Assembly: GCF_009017415.1 (NCBI RefSeq) | Contig: NC_092405.1 | Coordinates: 1,550,001-1,614,000, forward strand | From: Aspergillus flavus | Lineage: Eukaryota > Ascomycota > Eurotiomycetes > Eurotiales > Aspergillaceae | Reading direction: 5' to 3' | DNA: 64,000 nucleotides | In this document: positions 1 to 14,584 of the stretch, in pieces | How positions within the stretch are numbered: the first letter of the stretch is position 1 | Layout of the letters: each line of letters begins with the position of its first letter | The notes under the pieces: generated by a model | Database searches by the model: none | Told to the model about the DNA's origin: nothing | Seen by the model: the letters and a program-made list of their open reading frames with translations, nothing else | Made by a program: the position numbers and the translations under genes

Positions 1-1
1 G

Positions 2-418
2 ATACGAGGAACGCAGCAACCTCCAGGTAGTGGAGACTACGAGCCATCTTTTACCCCGAGGCAAAGCCCTGAAGGCATAAGTCGGTCACCCTCAACTGCC
101 ACTGGGAGATGTATGTCTCCTAATAGCTCAGGCGAGCTTTACGGTGCATCGATGCCGAGTCAGAGTGAAGGGTCTTCGAGAACAGTCACTTTTATTGAGA
201 CCTCTCTTCATGATTCTACAGAACGGGGGACTGCTTCAGGAACTATGTATTCGCCAAGCATCGCTTCCAATTCGTATCACAGCGGGAATCTTTGGACTCA
301 ACCTAGTGTCGCGCATACGATACAAGTTGATGAAGAACTTGAAGGACTGAGATATGAAGATGAATACTGTCCTACTGATGACGAAGTGGTTCTTCTACCT
401 GGTGGAAATCCCTATTGA
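2..418 (+). CDS. 3' end of unknown protein (5' truncated)
   Basis: The reading frame is open from the first bases of the window to a TGA at 416-418, so this is the C-terminal part (about 138 residues) of a gene that begins upstream. An ATG at 113 lies inside the frame and is probably not the true start. The peptide is rich in Ser, Thr, Pro and Gly and ends in an acidic tail (an EDEYCPTDDE stretch). This is a disordered, low-complexity composition typical of tails of fungal regulatory or scaffold proteins. I recognise no domain and assign no function. Codon use and the run of more than 130 codons without a stop support coding. Confidence 0.6.
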   Translation: MRGTQQPPGSGDYEPSFTPRQSPEGISRSPSTATGRCMSPNSSGELYGASMPSQSEGSSRTVTFIETSLHDSTERGTASGTMYSPSIASNSYHSGNLWTQPSVAHTIQVDEELEGLRYEDEYCPTDDEVVLLPGGNPY

Positions 419-1235
419 TAACGTGGTGATTACGGCTACTTCCACATGCTAGCCTTGCAAGCGACGCTGATATTCACGCGGCAAATGTCACTAACACTCA
501 GTATGAACAGTCAATCAAGAACTTTGTTTCTAGTCATCGTTTGATTTGCCAAAGATTTCAAGAATTTCACATGGAATGTGTTGCATACACAAAGTTGGAT
601 CCAGTGATATCATTCAAACGGAAGGAGAACATGAAACCATGAGTATAGGAATGGTGTTACGATGAACTTCATGTCTTGGGCTGACTTTCCTTGCTTTTGC
701 TGTTTAATTATGTTAAATACAACTGCAGGCACAAAACCAAAAAAGAAAAAGAAAAAGAAAAAGAAAAAGAAAAGACAAATAACGCAATCGCCACAGACAG
801 CTAAGAGAACCTAGAACAATCCAAAATACTAATGCTGTAAGCATCTTCTGCATGTTCTAGAAGCCCACTAAAATTAATCAAAAGTTGGTCCGTGCACTGA
901 CGCGAAATCTGCGCGTCCGACCGGCAACGATTAGATTGCAGGCGCGACAAGATGGCAAAATGCGCCAGTTAGCAACGCCGTCCACAATATCATAACCGCA
1001 AAATCTTGGTCGGGTGTCTTTCGGTTTTCTTTATTTAATATATAAAAGTCTAGCTGATACTCGTTTTTCCCTTTTTTTGAATTGCTGCCCTGGTTTATTG
1101 GGTTCGCGCCTACGCCAGAGGGGCAAAATCGACCACGATAACGACCGCGTCCATACACCGAACGTACAGGATATGAAAAGTGTTTGGAATTTGACTGTTG
1201 GAAGATTCTGGGATCAGAAACAGGGAAACGCAGAT
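419..1235. other. Intergenic spacer with AAAAAG microsatellite
   Basis: This holds the 3' region of the partial gene and the promoter/leader of the SNF2 gene. A purine tract with repeated GAAAAA units lies at about 738-776. No gene is seen. The open frame at 1014-1235 is only a 5' extension of exon 1 of the next gene. Confidence 0.6.
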
Positions 1236-4032
1236 ATGTCAAACTCCGATACACCTGTTGAGACCGGGGGCATGCGGCAAGACTCAACACAGCCGTCTTC
1301 ACCGGCCGGTGAGTCGGTTCCCGAGAAGATGGAGGTCGAGGAGGAGAATACGGAGGAGATGGATGCCCAGGCTAAGGCGCTGATGCATTTGCTGAGTACC
1401 AGTGAAGTATGTGTTTCGCCCTTGTGCATTTGATGTAGAAGAGCCTGTTACTGATGGTGTCTTTGCGTTTTGAACAGGTCTTTGTGGCCATCATGGCGGA
1501 TAAAATGAAGAAGCAGCAGGAGGAGGCGAAACTCGAAGCGGCTAAACAGCGAGAGCAGAAGAGTGCGGAGGCGATGACCAAGAAGAAGCCTACCGCTGAG
1601 CCGGTTGGGAAACGGGCGACGCGCACGAGTGCGAGGCAGAGTGCGGCGAAGGAACCTGTTGCTGAGGAAGAAGCGAAGACGGAGGAGCAGGGTGTCGCGA
1701 AGTCGAAACGAGGCCGGGGCAGGAAGGCTGCTGCTCCTGCGGCTGCTGCGAAGTCGAATACCATCTCCAGTTACTTCAAGAAGGCCGATGTGCAGGTCCC
1801 TGAGGACAATCCCACCATTCAGGAGGCGCTGGAACATGCTGCCGATGAGTATGAGGCCAACCCTTCTGTTTTGGGCGGACAGGATCTGGTCGCTACCCAG
1901 CAGCCGGAATTAATCACCGGGGGCCAGATGAAGAAGTATCAGCTGGAGGGATTGGAGTGGTTGAAATCGCTTTGGATGAATGGTTTGTGTGGTATTTTGG
2001 CAGATGAGATGGGTCTTGGGAAGACTGTGCAGGCTATTTCCTTGCTTGCCTTCTTCAAGGAGAAGAAGATTTCCGGGCCGTTTTTGATTGCGGCGCCACT
2101 TAGTACTGTGAGTAATTGGGTGGATGAGTTCGCTCGATGGACGCCCAGTATCAAGACGGTGTTGTACCATGGAAGCAAGGATGAGCGGGCGGAGATTCGA
2201 CGGAAAATGATGAATATGAAGAATCAGCGAGACATAGACTTCCCGGTGGTTTGTACCTCCTATGAGATATGTATGAATGACCGGAAGTTCCTTGGGCAAT
2301 ACCAGTGGCGATATATCATTGTGGTATGTGTTGCGATGCTTCGTCCCTGGTTTGCAAGTGCCGTTGCTGATGGATGTACAGGACGAAGGACACCGCTTGA
2401 AGAATATGAACTGTCGACTCATTAAAGAACTCCTCACTTATAACTCCGCAAACAGACTCCTCATCACAGGCACACCGTTGCAGAATAACATAACCGAACT
2501 CTGGTCGCTGTTGCATTTCCTGCTGCCCGAGATCTTCAACGACCTTGATAGCTTCCAAAGTTGGTTCGACTTCTCGTCAATGTTGGACAGTAGCGACAAG
2601 ACGAATATTATCGAACGCCGAAAGCGTACTCTAGTATCCACCATGCACTCTATCCTGAAGCCGTTCCTGCTAAGACGTGTCAAGACTGACGTCGAGATGT
2701 CGCTTCCTAAGAAAAGAGAATATATTCTCTACGCACCTCTGACAGCCGAGCAAAAGGACCTCTACCGTGAGATTCTCAACGGCACAGGCCGTCAATACCT
2801 CGAAATCAGGGCAAGAGAAAGACTGATGGCCAAGAACGAGCGCCTAACACGTTCCGGGAGTGTGAAACGCAGGGTTGACAGCAGCGGTGACACAACACCA
2901 AATAAGAGTCTAAAGTCCAGTCGTTCTTCTACTCCAGCCAGCACGACCAGTACCACACGCAGGCGAAAAGGACCTCAAAGTTACAAGGAGATAAGCGACC
3001 GCGAATTCAACTCTAAGCTGCGGAAGCTCGAACAAGGGATAGAAGACGATCTGGACATCGAGGGGCCAAGCGAGACCGAACAAGAGGAGATCGAAAGAGC
3101 AAAGACTTTCAAGCTTGCCAGTATGTCTCACTCTACCATGACACGTACACGTTATGACCTTGACGCTAACGTTTCCAACAGAGCAAGAAGTAGCCCAAAA
3201 GAAGATGCAGAACCCGGTCATGCAAGCGCGACTGGCTTGTAATTCTCCGCATAACTTCTACTGGCCGTGGAATGACGAGCCGGTCGACGAATCCCTAATA
3301 ACTGCATCAGGGAAGATGCTCCTGTTGGACCGGCTTGTCGCACGTCTTTTAGCCAATGGACATAAGATCCTCATCTTCTCTCAATTCAAATCGCAACTAG
3401 ACATCCTCCAGGATTGGGCCACCCAACTCCGCTCCTGGAATTGCTGTCGCATCGACGGCGCAATCAGCCAGACAGACCGGCGTGACCAAATCAAAGCCTT
3501 CAACACAGACCCCGACTACAAGATCTTCCTCCTAAGCACACGAGCAGGAGGACAGGGCATCAATCTCATGGCAGCTGACACAGTAATCCTCTTCGATTCC
3601 GACTGGAACCCACAGCAGGACCTCCAGGCCCAGGACCGTGCCCACCGCATCGGTCAGACACGACCAGTGATCGTCTACCGGCTAGCAACAAAGGGTACCG
3701 TCGAGCAGACATTGCTCGAGAAAGCCGATTCGAAGCGTCGTCTAGAGCGACTCGTCATCCAAAAAGGAAAGTTCAAGAGTCTTCTAGATCCCACGTCGCA
3801 GGATGACGTCGAGGATCTGAGAAAGGCGCTCGGAGAAGATGAGTTCGAGCGTTTCGAGGCCGGTACGGATCCCAGTCGTCTGCTCTCTGATAAGGATCTC
3901 GATATCTTGACGGATCGTAGCGAGGAGGCTTATGCTCGTGCTGAGAAGGGGCTGGATCACAGTGGACGGGCTTTCTTGGCTGTCGAGACGAAGAAAGATG
4001 GGCTGATGGCGCAAATTACTGGGAAGGGTTAA
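1236..4032 (+). CDS. SNF2-family chromatin remodelling ATPase, PasG/LSH/Irc5 type
   Basis: Predicted exons are 1236-1406, 1478-2323, 2382-3120 and 3182-4032, giving 868 aa. Introns are 58-71 nt and all phases close. The N-terminus is acidic then basic. A SNF2_N ATPase domain follows, with Walker A in DEMGLGKT (about residues 233-240), a DEGH Walker B/motif II at the start of exon 3 (about 340-343) and ITGTPLQNN motif III. A Helicase_C domain carries LSTRAGGQGINL and QAQDRAHRIGQ (motifs V and VI). The charged Ser/Thr-rich insert between the two lobes and the overall order match the LSH/HELLS/DDM1 group (yeast Irc5, Neurospora MUS-30), annotated PasG in aspergilli. These are DNA translocases acting on nucleosomes in heterochromatin and genome maintenance. 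The start was chosen at 1236 (MSNSDTP) because the upstream in-frame sequence looks like leader. Family is sure; exact orthology is likely. Confidence 0.9.
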
Positions 4033-4259
4033 TTTGTAATAATAGTTTTAATTGTAATAATAGATATCTCTCTTTCAATTTCATGGTTATGGTGAAGATT
4101 GGATATCTCATGATCTGGCACGAGTACCCTCTGTATTGAACTGCGCTTATCTATATATTCATTCTGGGTATGTAGTACAGTCCAAACAACCCCAACATTA
4201 TTATATACAACACATCTTCTAAACCCCAACCTCAAACAAATAACAAGCTCGAACACAAT

Positions 4260-5703
4260 TCACAGATAAATATAACAAAAAGGCCCCCCAGTCCCGCCAG
4301 TAGTATCCAACAACTCCCTAATAGTCTTCGGCGGCGCCAAAGCAGCACTCATATCCACAACATCATCCAACGTAGCATTGGGCGGCGACTCCACAATACC
4401 AGGAAGCACAGTCGGCCCATTAACAACATAAGTCCGCTTCACAGGGTCCAGATTCTGCCAAGTCCAGAACGCCCGGTCAATCGCGGCATGGTGAAGGAAG
4501 AAAGCGGGATCACCGGGGGAGGCAAAAAAGTCCTACAGCGTCACAAACATCAGTAATTGAGACTATAAATATCATAGAAGACCCATCACGGCCTAGAATG
4601 GAGGGAGTAGTATGGGACGTACACCGCCAGGATCACCACCAATGGTATAATGTCCACCGCTATGCAGACCGAGGAAGCCACGAGGGAAGTCACCCTGCAT
4701 TGTCGTCTCGTAATCCCAGATATCTGTTTCGTTGACGATCAGGTCCACGACGTTTTTAGTTGTGGTCCATTGGGCGGCTTGCTTGGAGATATCTCTGCGG
4801 AGACATCTTGGGTTATAGTTCAGGCCGGTGCCGTTTTGGGCGACCAGGCCTGGGATCTTGAGACTTGGGAGGAGGGGGCCGAGGTTCACTGTGAAGCTTT
4901 TGTTGGGGAAAGAAATTGTATGTTAATTGGAAGTTGTGGGCTTGGAATTGGGGGGAAAGCTTACTTCTTGAAGGGACCGGATTTGACGCAGCCGCCTCCA
5001 TTCGAAGGCTGGAGGAAGATTCCGGGTGCCGCCTCGGTGGCATTGTGGGGGACGAATGCGCCGTCTCCTGACATGCTGTATTCTGAGCCGTCGAAGATGG
5101 GCGAGTTGACTGGGTCGTCGGCGTATTTGTTCCAGGCCCAGTAGGGCTGGGAGCCTGTGTAGCCGCATTCGTTTCGTAGGGCTTGTTCGTAGGCCCAGGT
5201 GAAGTAGCGGTGCCAGGTTAGGAAGTTGCCCTATTGGTAATTGGTTCAGTGGGATATTCTTCTATGGGTTTGTAGTGGGATTGGGATATACCGTTGAATG
5301 GATGAACATCGTCTGGTTGATGTGCACAGCTACGAAGTCATCGTAGCGGGAACGAGCCCCAGGAGCGAAGGAGGGGTCGGACTTTGAAGGCTTAGAGGAT
5401 AGACAGAGAACGGCATCGATGTAGTCTCGTCGTTCTTTCTTGGATAGAGCCCCCCTATGGTGGTACAGTTCAGTTATACATAGTCTTTGCGCGTTGAAGT
5501 GTCCAGGGTGCATACCATTCTCTGCGAGCCGACGCGGTGTAAGGGGTACAGGTGCTGCTGGCTTCCGGGTTTGTGTAGTGATACAGGATTTGATTTCCCA
5601 GGGCTTTTCCAGCGAGTACATCCCATTGATCCATGGAAGTGGGAGATGCAGTTGCTGGTGATAGGGCAGCAAGAGCTGCGACGAATGGAACCCAACTGCG
5701 CAT
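4260..5703 (-). CDS. Tyrosinase (type-3 copper monophenol monooxygenase), secreted
   Basis: Five exons on the minus strand: 5703-5516, 5454-5292, 5230-4965, 4896-4623, 4532-4260 (387 aa). Residues 1-19 (MRSWVPFVAALAALSPATA) form a clear signal peptide, so the enzyme is probably exported. The CuA site has H107, H115 and H124, with 8- and 9-residue spacing inside HINQTMFIHSTGNFLTWHR. CuB is GLHSGGH (H284, H288) plus FFLHHAAID (H311/H312). This is the full six-ligand set of the Pfam tyrosinase fold, which oxidises mono- and diphenols to quinones. At 387 residues it is the short fungal form, without the long C-terminal lid domain of Agaricus-type tyrosinases. Roles in the family include melanin and secondary-metabolite phenol oxidation; the substrate here is unknown. 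It is convergent with the SNF2 gene. Confidence 0.9.
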
Positions 5704-7651
5704 GTTTACGCTCACCTCTTCTGAGGATAGGCACAGCAATGGAAAGAAAGTGAGTGAAGAAATTTGAGACTGGAAGGTACCGGTCAAGAGCTTTTTTATT
5801 ACATCTTGACTAGCTCTGTGTGAACTTTAGACGGCGTAGATAGTTGGACTCTAGATTGCCGGTTAGGACAACCGGATATGCGACCGCCAATTGAGGCCCC
5901 AGATAGTCATACGACTAGGGCTAGGAAGGTATAGCACGTAGACATTTACTATTCGTCGCTTGGAGGCCGGGCGTGGAGAGCAAAAGCACTGACAGAGACA
6001 TCGCTTTAGTGGGACGCGAGGGTCGCAATGCGGAAATTAGTAGAAATAGAACAAATTAATCAAAAGAGCCGGGGCCAGACTGCTCATGGAGATACTATTT
6101 AAGTACACAACAACTTATACCGAGCAGCTTGTCGTATCTTGGACCGTTGCCTGGCAAGGGTAAGGAAGAACACGGCATTTAGAAGAGACTCCACAGCATA
6201 TGTGACATCTTATTGTCTCTACATGGTAGATCTCAAAGAGAAGAAACGAGGGGAACGCAAAGAAGTTTTCGGATCAGATTCGAGTACATTGAGGCCACAG
6301 TAGCGGCAGAGACCCAGTTGACAGTTGGCTAGTGCGAACAGGGATCTCTTGAGCTTCATTTCGAATCTATTTAGCCGTCCGGATGTCTCAATGGATCCTC
6401 CGATGCCAAGGCGCTGTCTTGGTTTCAAAGATTGGCTAGTCAGTTAGTTCAATCGGTTTAGTCAAAGCTCGTATAATTAGACTGCCCTCCATCTAGTACA
6501 ATAACCGTAAAAGGTAAAAACGAAGTTCCTTTGCCGCTTGGCACTATAGCCCGTGTTCGTGTTTGTGTTTGAATCGTACTTGAAGCTTTTCACAGTCAGT
6601 GGAAATAATTCTATGGAACCACCCTTGAGCTTGGGAGCTATATTTATCAAACTTGAATCCACACCGTCGTGCTATATTTCCCGAACGCTCTAAATCATTG
6701 TAGAGAAATTATATTGGGGCTTACAGGACTTCGTATAGCCCGCATTAGCGGGGGCTAAATGTAGATTAAGCCATTAGAACTTGGCTAAGACCCCAACGGT
6801 TGAACGGACTAATTACTCCGTTCCTATACTTCGTACTTTATATTAAGATATATTAAATTCTCGCCTTATTACCCGCTCAATGCTACCTGATGTCCCTATC
6901 GGCTCACCTTCGGAGCAATTCCCTGCAGGCGCTAGTCAATGGACCGATTGCCCACTACGGAGTACTTACTACCGTGCGCCTTCTGTCCGAATATGTACCC
7001 ACACCAAGCAGAACACTGAGCATCGATGGGGAGAGGTGGATAGTAACTGAGGCAGAAAAAGAAGTGACAAAGATAAATTCCATTATTGAGTTAGAAATGC
7101 TCCCATTTCTGTTCATATCATGCCATAATAGTATGGCGAGAATCCCAGAACTTACGGAGTATAGCGGTAGAGTTAGGGCTTATTTTATGAACGCTCCGCC
7201 GGAATGGTATGTACACGCTATTACCTTACCCAAATCGCTTCTACTCGTGGACTATATAAAATCCCTGCTCGTTATCCTTGCTAGTTCCAGTTTCAAATTT
7301 AATGGATCGAGGCGCAGACAACGTGCATCTGTTAGGCACCGGCTGGATTCCTTCAGTGGCTGGACATGCCCGTTTGCGGCAATGGACGAAATGGCATAGT
7401 AGCTTTCATTAAGTTCTTACAAGCAGATGAAAAACGGATCCTTAGGAATAATTTCAACCGGATTCATCCATATGATCAAAATAAGCTTGACCCCCTTGTA
7501 TCTCCGAATGTGTTCTGTGTTTGTTGGACGCTAGTGCTTCCTTGGAGAAATAGCCCTATACAGGCTTAACTTAGAATACAGAGACTCAGCTCTCTAGGAG
7601 TAACTCAGTCTACGCTGGTCATGGAGATTCCCCTCTATCTCCATCGAGATC
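5704..7651. other. Gene-poor, partly AT-rich spacer
   Basis: About 1.9 kb between the tyrosinase start and the seven-TM gene start, so it contains both divergent promoters. The segment around 6640-6880 is AT-rich and holds short hairpins (for example around 6738-6756). One unbroken ATG frame of 169 codons exists at 6890-7399, but it resembles no family I know and has no neighbouring exons. I do not call a gene. Confidence 0.5.
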
Positions 7652-9268
7652 ATGATAGATATCATGTATTCTAGCGGGGATCTACTACCGAGACAAGCAG
7701 CAGCAGCATCGGCAAACATTCCCAGCGACAGTCGAGCTCCACACATCCTCGCCATCATCGGATCCCTAACAGGTCTATCGGGCCTCCTAGTCGCATTACG
7801 CTGCTACGTGCGACTCTTCCTCCTCCGGAAATTTCTTCCAGATGATGGTGTAATCGTGGCATCCTTGGTAAGTAGTACAACCCACCAGATATCACACCGG
7901 ATACCATAAACTCTTCTTTACAACAACTGCTCTAACTGAACAGGAACACAGTTATGCGCCTTCGGCGTCCTAGCTTGCTTCATCGGTGAATCGCACCATG
8001 GAGTCGGCCTCTTTTCCGACGACATCAAGCCGGAAGATTTCCAGATCCTCAGCGAGTACATGTTCTACCACGCCATCGTCATAGTGCTCGGTATAAGCCT
8101 GGTCAAGGTTTCATTGGCGCTCTTCTTGCTCCGGTTTGCTTCGCCTAATAAGAACCTGAAACGGTTCATTACCGGGGCGCTTGGTGGGTTTGGATCTGTA
8201 GATTAATCGATTTCTACTGACGGTGGTAGTGTTTCTTATTATCTTTACTGTCGCGTGTATCTTGACGTTGATCTTCCAGTGTCTTCCGGTTCGGGCGGCT
8301 TGGGATTTCTCATTGAGAGAGAATGCGAGGTGTTATTCGATGAAGACTTATCTGTCGATTGGGGAGTTTAATAGTGGTATGTCCTATCCTCTCACACAGA
8401 TACATTGTGAAGGGTGAAGAGTCCATAACACTTGACTTTAGCAATCAATATCGCGACGGACTTTGTATTCGCGACATTACCTGCGTTCATGTTCTACAAA
8501 GTGCAAGTCAATAAACGTACCAGGGTTTCTTTAATGGGAATCCTCAGTCTTGGTTATTTGTATGTGATCTCCTCTTCCTAGACCTGAGCCATACCTTCCT
8601 TCTAACCAAAGAATCTCACAGTGCCTGCGCAGCAGGTATTGTGAAGACCGTTCTCCAGAGCCAAATCTTCGACGAGCCAGATCCGTATCGGTACGCTTCT
8701 ATCATATTCCTGAAAGCGGTAGTAGTTGGAAGACAGCTAATTTTGTGATTCTCAATTTCCAAAATCCAGCGATTGTCAATACCTCATCTGGAATTGGTAT
8801 GTCTTTTCCTATCCAACCCGCATTTCTCACACGATAGCACACCAGCAGTGTCCATTGTTATCCAGAAGCTAACTACTCGTTAGTATCGAGCTAAATGTCG
8901 GTATCATTGCTGCGTCGTTCCCGACTATCAAGCCCCTCGTGAAATCTGTCATCGGGACAACGCTGAGTTTCACTAGCGGTGTGCGCAGCGGGAAACGTAA
9001 CGGACAAGGATACCATGTAAGGTCGAGTTATATTATGCATTCGCTGCAGCAGAACCGAACCGTCAATGAAGACCACAAGTATAGTGTTCAGATCGGGACC
9101 CTTGACGGGTCTGATAGGGGGAGTGAAGAGAACTTGACGCAGCGACCCCGTCGGGGGTCTTTGTCGAGGATAATACAGACTACAGAGGTGATTGTACATA
9201 GCGAGGAAAGTGCTGATCTTGGGGTTCTGAGGATTGGACCGGCGAGGACTGTTGATGACCGTGTATGA
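7652..9268 (+). CDS. Fungal rhodopsin-domain / PTH11-like seven-TM membrane protein
   Basis: Seven exons: 7652-7867, 7952-8183, 8230-8376, 8442-8559, 8622-8690, 8770-8796, 8884-9268 (397 aa). All phases close, including a 27-nt exon. About seven hydrophobic helices are visible, starting with HILAIIGSLTGLSGLLVALR and ending with LNVGIIAASFPTIKPLV. That last helix is the typical final one of the fungal integral-membrane (rhodopsin domain, PTH11-related) family. A hydrophilic cytoplasmic tail of about 110 residues rich in Ser and Arg follows. Members are GPCR-like surface proteins expanded in filamentous ascomycetes; ligands are mostly unknown. A second ATG lies at 7664, so the start could be four codons shorter. 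Family call is firm, function open. Confidence 0.82.
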
Positions 9269-9600
9269 CTGTTGTTTGTTCGTCTATTATGCTGACTTTC
9301 GTTGGTGGGAAAAGTATGCTGTTTATTAGCATCAGGATGGATTATATACTGTACAGTTAATGGGATTGCGTGGTGTATAATGTGACAGGGGCTGGTGAAT
9401 CCTCCAATTAATCAAATCATCGAAAAGCAAAGAATGCATCCATTAAGCGCCTGAGCTCCTCGCCAAAGAAATGGCTGTACATCAAAGACAGGGACCACGA
9501 AAGCTCTCTCACAGGGAAATCAAGTAATAACAGGGGGTTGGAAGTACTCAAAAGTATATTTCAGAAGGAAGGGAAAACAGAACAGGATGGAACAAGATTA
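9269..9600. other. Convergent 3' spacer
   Basis: 332 nt between two convergent stop codons (seven-TM gene and End3). I see only 3'-UTR type sequence and no gene. Confidence 0.6.
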
Positions 9601-11483
<1,883 letters not shown>

Positions 11484-12459
11484 TCAGGACTCTTTTTCTT
11501 TTGGGTTGTTTTTCTTTTCGTCATCGCCCGGAGATGAGCTATCCGTTCTCAACTTCTCCTCGACCTGGACAATAGCTCGTTCGGCTTCCAAAGCAAGCTC
11601 CGGTGCTTCAAGGATTGAAGCTAATTTCTTAGCATCATCCATCCGAAGCAGCAATCTGTCGTCACTTTTCTCCACGTCCTCTACCATACTTGAGATTGAC
11701 TGTTCAATGTTAGACATCTCTAGCGCCCGTGAAACCCGTTTCGCGTATAGTCGTTCCAGTGCCGGGTGCGATATCGGATTCAGAAGGTCCTTCTCGACCA
11801 AGAATTCTAAGTGTTTGGATCCGTTTAATGCTGGAACCAGTCAGCAATGCCGTGGCAAGTAGGAAGGTAAAAAAGCGCACCTCGCCAATGGGACCATCCT
11901 CGATACACAAGATAGAAGAAAGGGATGTTAGGTAACCTGTCGTTCCATCATTAGCTTATTTCGTAATATACCAAGAAATCTCCTTTATGAAAGTTTTCCA
12001 GGGAAGATCTTAGCTTTCATACAATGGAATGAGCCCAATCGGAGCTGTGAAAGGACTCGCGATGAAGCTCCACCACATCCTCTTACGATGTAGGTCCTGC
12101 CTATCAGTAGCAATTTTGTGCAAGATAGACTTGAGCTTTTCGGTTTTGACCGCATTTCCCGGGAAAAGCACATCAATCTTCTTCGACCCATACGATTCAT
12201 CAAGTCGTCGCTGAGCATTAAGTGAAGGAATACTCTTGAGCCCCCATTCTTCATAAGGAATCCGCTGTTGGACCTTATTTCCCCACACAACCAAGTGTTT
12301 TTGCCAACCCTTCTCAGCTTCCTCCCATTTAGCCCATGTTTCGGCAGCTTTGTTTGTGATTCGATCGAGTATGGACAGCTCCTTTGCATGATCCCGACGG
12401 AGCGGGCGAGCATATATCAGGGCCCGTCTCGTCGAGATCGGAATGACGAACAGTCGCAT
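11484..12459 (-). CDS. Mitochondrial K+/H+ exchange-related protein (Mit_KHE1 family)
   Basis: Exons are 12459-12023, 11936-11881 (56 nt) and 11830-11484 (279 aa). The start MRLFVIPIS opens a short basic, hydroxylated N-terminus. A conserved hydrophobic block (WWSFIASPFTAPIGLIPLLPNIPFFYLVYRGWSHW, read across the first intron) is the hallmark of the family of yeast Ydl183c, a factor needed for mitochondrial potassium/proton exchange. The C-terminal half is acidic and helical and ends in a Lys/Glu-rich tail. The product is expected at the mitochondrial inner membrane, though the sequence does not show whether it transports or regulates. It is divergent from the probable Srf1 gene. Confidence 0.8.
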
Positions 12460-13143
12460 GGCAGCGTTTTGTCTTTGGCTTTTCTCCTTTTATTTCTTTC
12501 TGCCGTTTTGTCGTTTCGGGGAATTCAATTGAGGAACGTAGGGAAATTGTTGAAAACGGCCAGGGAGTACGGAGTACACGACTAGTGATCAACTAAGGAA
12601 AACAACCAATTCAAGGGAGCTTGCAAAAATAGCATTCCTTCTTTTAAAGTAAGTTTTGAGATTAGTTCTTTTCTTTCTTTAGGGTTTTTGTTCTCTTTTG
12701 CCCCTTGATGGGGTATGGCGGAGGCGAATATGGTGCAAGGTGTGGCTGATGGTTGTTTGGTCGCGGGCGGTATCGAGAGACGTCATTCCGCACCCAGCGA
12801 AAAGATTAGCGCCGTAATCAACGGAGTATTTCCCAAGAGGGATAAATTACTTCTCTAGGTTTAGCAGCATTGAGCAACTATTACCACAGGATTGCTTCTC
12901 ACCCCCGTTCTCTCCCAGCCCCCCAAGGCTGTAATTACCGTGGTCTTCCACCTTTTTGGGCTTCAATTCTAATCTAATGACCTGCTCCCTCAAAGGGTCA
13001 TAAGGTTGCTCGGTTTCCAGAGAAACGCCGTGTTCTCGGGGCTGAGGGGGCTGTGAGGCGATGCAGGCGAGACCCATTGTCTTCCCATAACTTCCGACAG
13101 CCGAAGCGACCTCACCTGGAACGACGCATTGGACTAGAAGGCG
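12460..13143. other. Divergent promoter region
   Basis: 684 nt between the starts of two divergent genes. A pyrimidine-rich leader-like tract sits at 12630-12700. No gene seen. Confidence 0.55.
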
Positions 13144-14432
13144 ATGGCACAGGATGCGCGCATTTTGCGCGCACTTCCTCCAGGTCCAAGCTCGGTCTTA
13201 GATCCTCAACTAAACGAGAAAACAACCAATACAGAATGGATGTCTGGAGCCAACCACGCTCATAACGTGCAAAGTAATCATGACCAGTTTCCTGAACTTC
13301 CTCACAATGGTGCGCTGGAATTGTCGCCCAATGTCTTACAGGCTCTAGAGGAAGCGTCAACGGAGGATGGTCAGGATAATGTTGTGTTAGGAAAGAGATT
13401 GCGAACTCTTCCGGGTGCGTAATATACTCAACAGACCCCAGCCACCTCTGGCGAAGGCTTTACTGATACAAGCTTATGTATTAGCTTGGATCCGATCGGT
13501 CGATTACAAGAAACCTGAAGGTGAATCTTCTGCCGCCTCACGACTACTACCCTCGCATCCCGATGATGCCGTTGTCGCTCAGCATAACCACTCGCCCTAT
13601 ACGACTGCAAAAGTAGATTTCGCGGGTCGAGGAACAAGCTTAGAAGAAGGGCGCGCGACATCACCTCGTGAATCGCGTTGGAAGAGTTTCTCTAGATCAA
13701 TCGCCTATCCGAGGGATCCGGGTGTTGAGGAAAAACTTGTGACCCCCGAATGGCTGAATGAAAACCATGGTGACTACTCGCAGCCATGGCGCGGAAGACT
13801 TGAAGACTGGAGTGGGGAGGATACAGAAGATCCGCTGAGAATGAAACGGCGAAGAGAGATCTGGTTCAAACGCTTCCATCATACCTTATTGAAGAGTCCC
13901 ATAGTACCCTTGATTTTTCGCCTAACGGTGTGGGTCTTTTCGCTCACTGCTCTTGCACTTGGAGCCTCTATTCAGCACATGTCGCGTGAGTATGCGCATC
14001 CGCAGGGCCCCTCTGCGCTAATGGCGATTATTGTTGATGCCGTGGCCCTGGTTTACCTGGTGTATATTACTTGGGATGAATATACATCCAAACCGCTGGG
14101 TCTTCGCTCCCCATCGGCCAAAGCACGGCTTGTCCTTCTCGACATTTTCTTCATTGTCTTTGACTCTGCCAACCTAAGTTTGGCCTTTGAATCACTGTCC
14201 ACAGTTAGTGGCGCATGCACCATCGGTGAGGTTAACCAGCAGGTCGCTCCTAAGAACGATGCAATCTGCGACCGACAAATTGCGCTAGCTAGTGTTCTAT
14301 TAATTGCTCTTTTGGCTTGGCTTACAACATTCGCCATTAGTGTTTTAAGGTATAGCCATCTTTCCCTGTCTTTCTCCACAATGCGCAGGACTAATTGCTT
14401 TGAACAGACTCGTAGATCGTGCTGCACAGTGA
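13144..14432 (+). CDS. Probable Srf1-like regulator of phospholipase D, four-TM membrane protein
   Basis: Exons are 13144-13414, 13485-14349 and 14408-14432, giving 386 aa. The last exon codes only RLVDRAAQ and the stop. The N-terminal ~210 residues are hydrophilic, with conserved-looking blocks LPAWIRSVDYKKPEG and TPEWLNENHGDY. Four hydrophobic helices follow: VPLIFRLTVWVFSLTALALG, LMAIIVDAVALVYLVYI, VLLDIFFIVFDSANLSLAF and ALASVLLIALLAWLTTFAI. This layout, the WIRS motif and the C-terminal helix bundle fit fungal Srf1, the partner of phospholipase D (Spo14) in membrane lipid signalling. I name it from memory of the family pattern, so a generic four-TM hypothetical protein is the alternative. 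Confidence 0.6.
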
Positions 14433-14547
14433 TACTCCTTTCTGCTTTCTAACATCTCATCTTACGCTATCTCTTGCCTTTACAATAGTTTCTTGCTTTG
14501 CTCTTTCATTCTCTGAGGCCCAGCTCAAGGTCCCTATTTTTCTTTCT

Positions 14548-14584
<37 letters not shown>

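Noticed and set aside
6712..6802. Imperfect inverted repeat (TTGGGGCTTA and a partial reverse complement) suggesting a small MITE
   Set aside because: Arms match only partly, no target-site duplication was seen, and no second copy occurs in the window.
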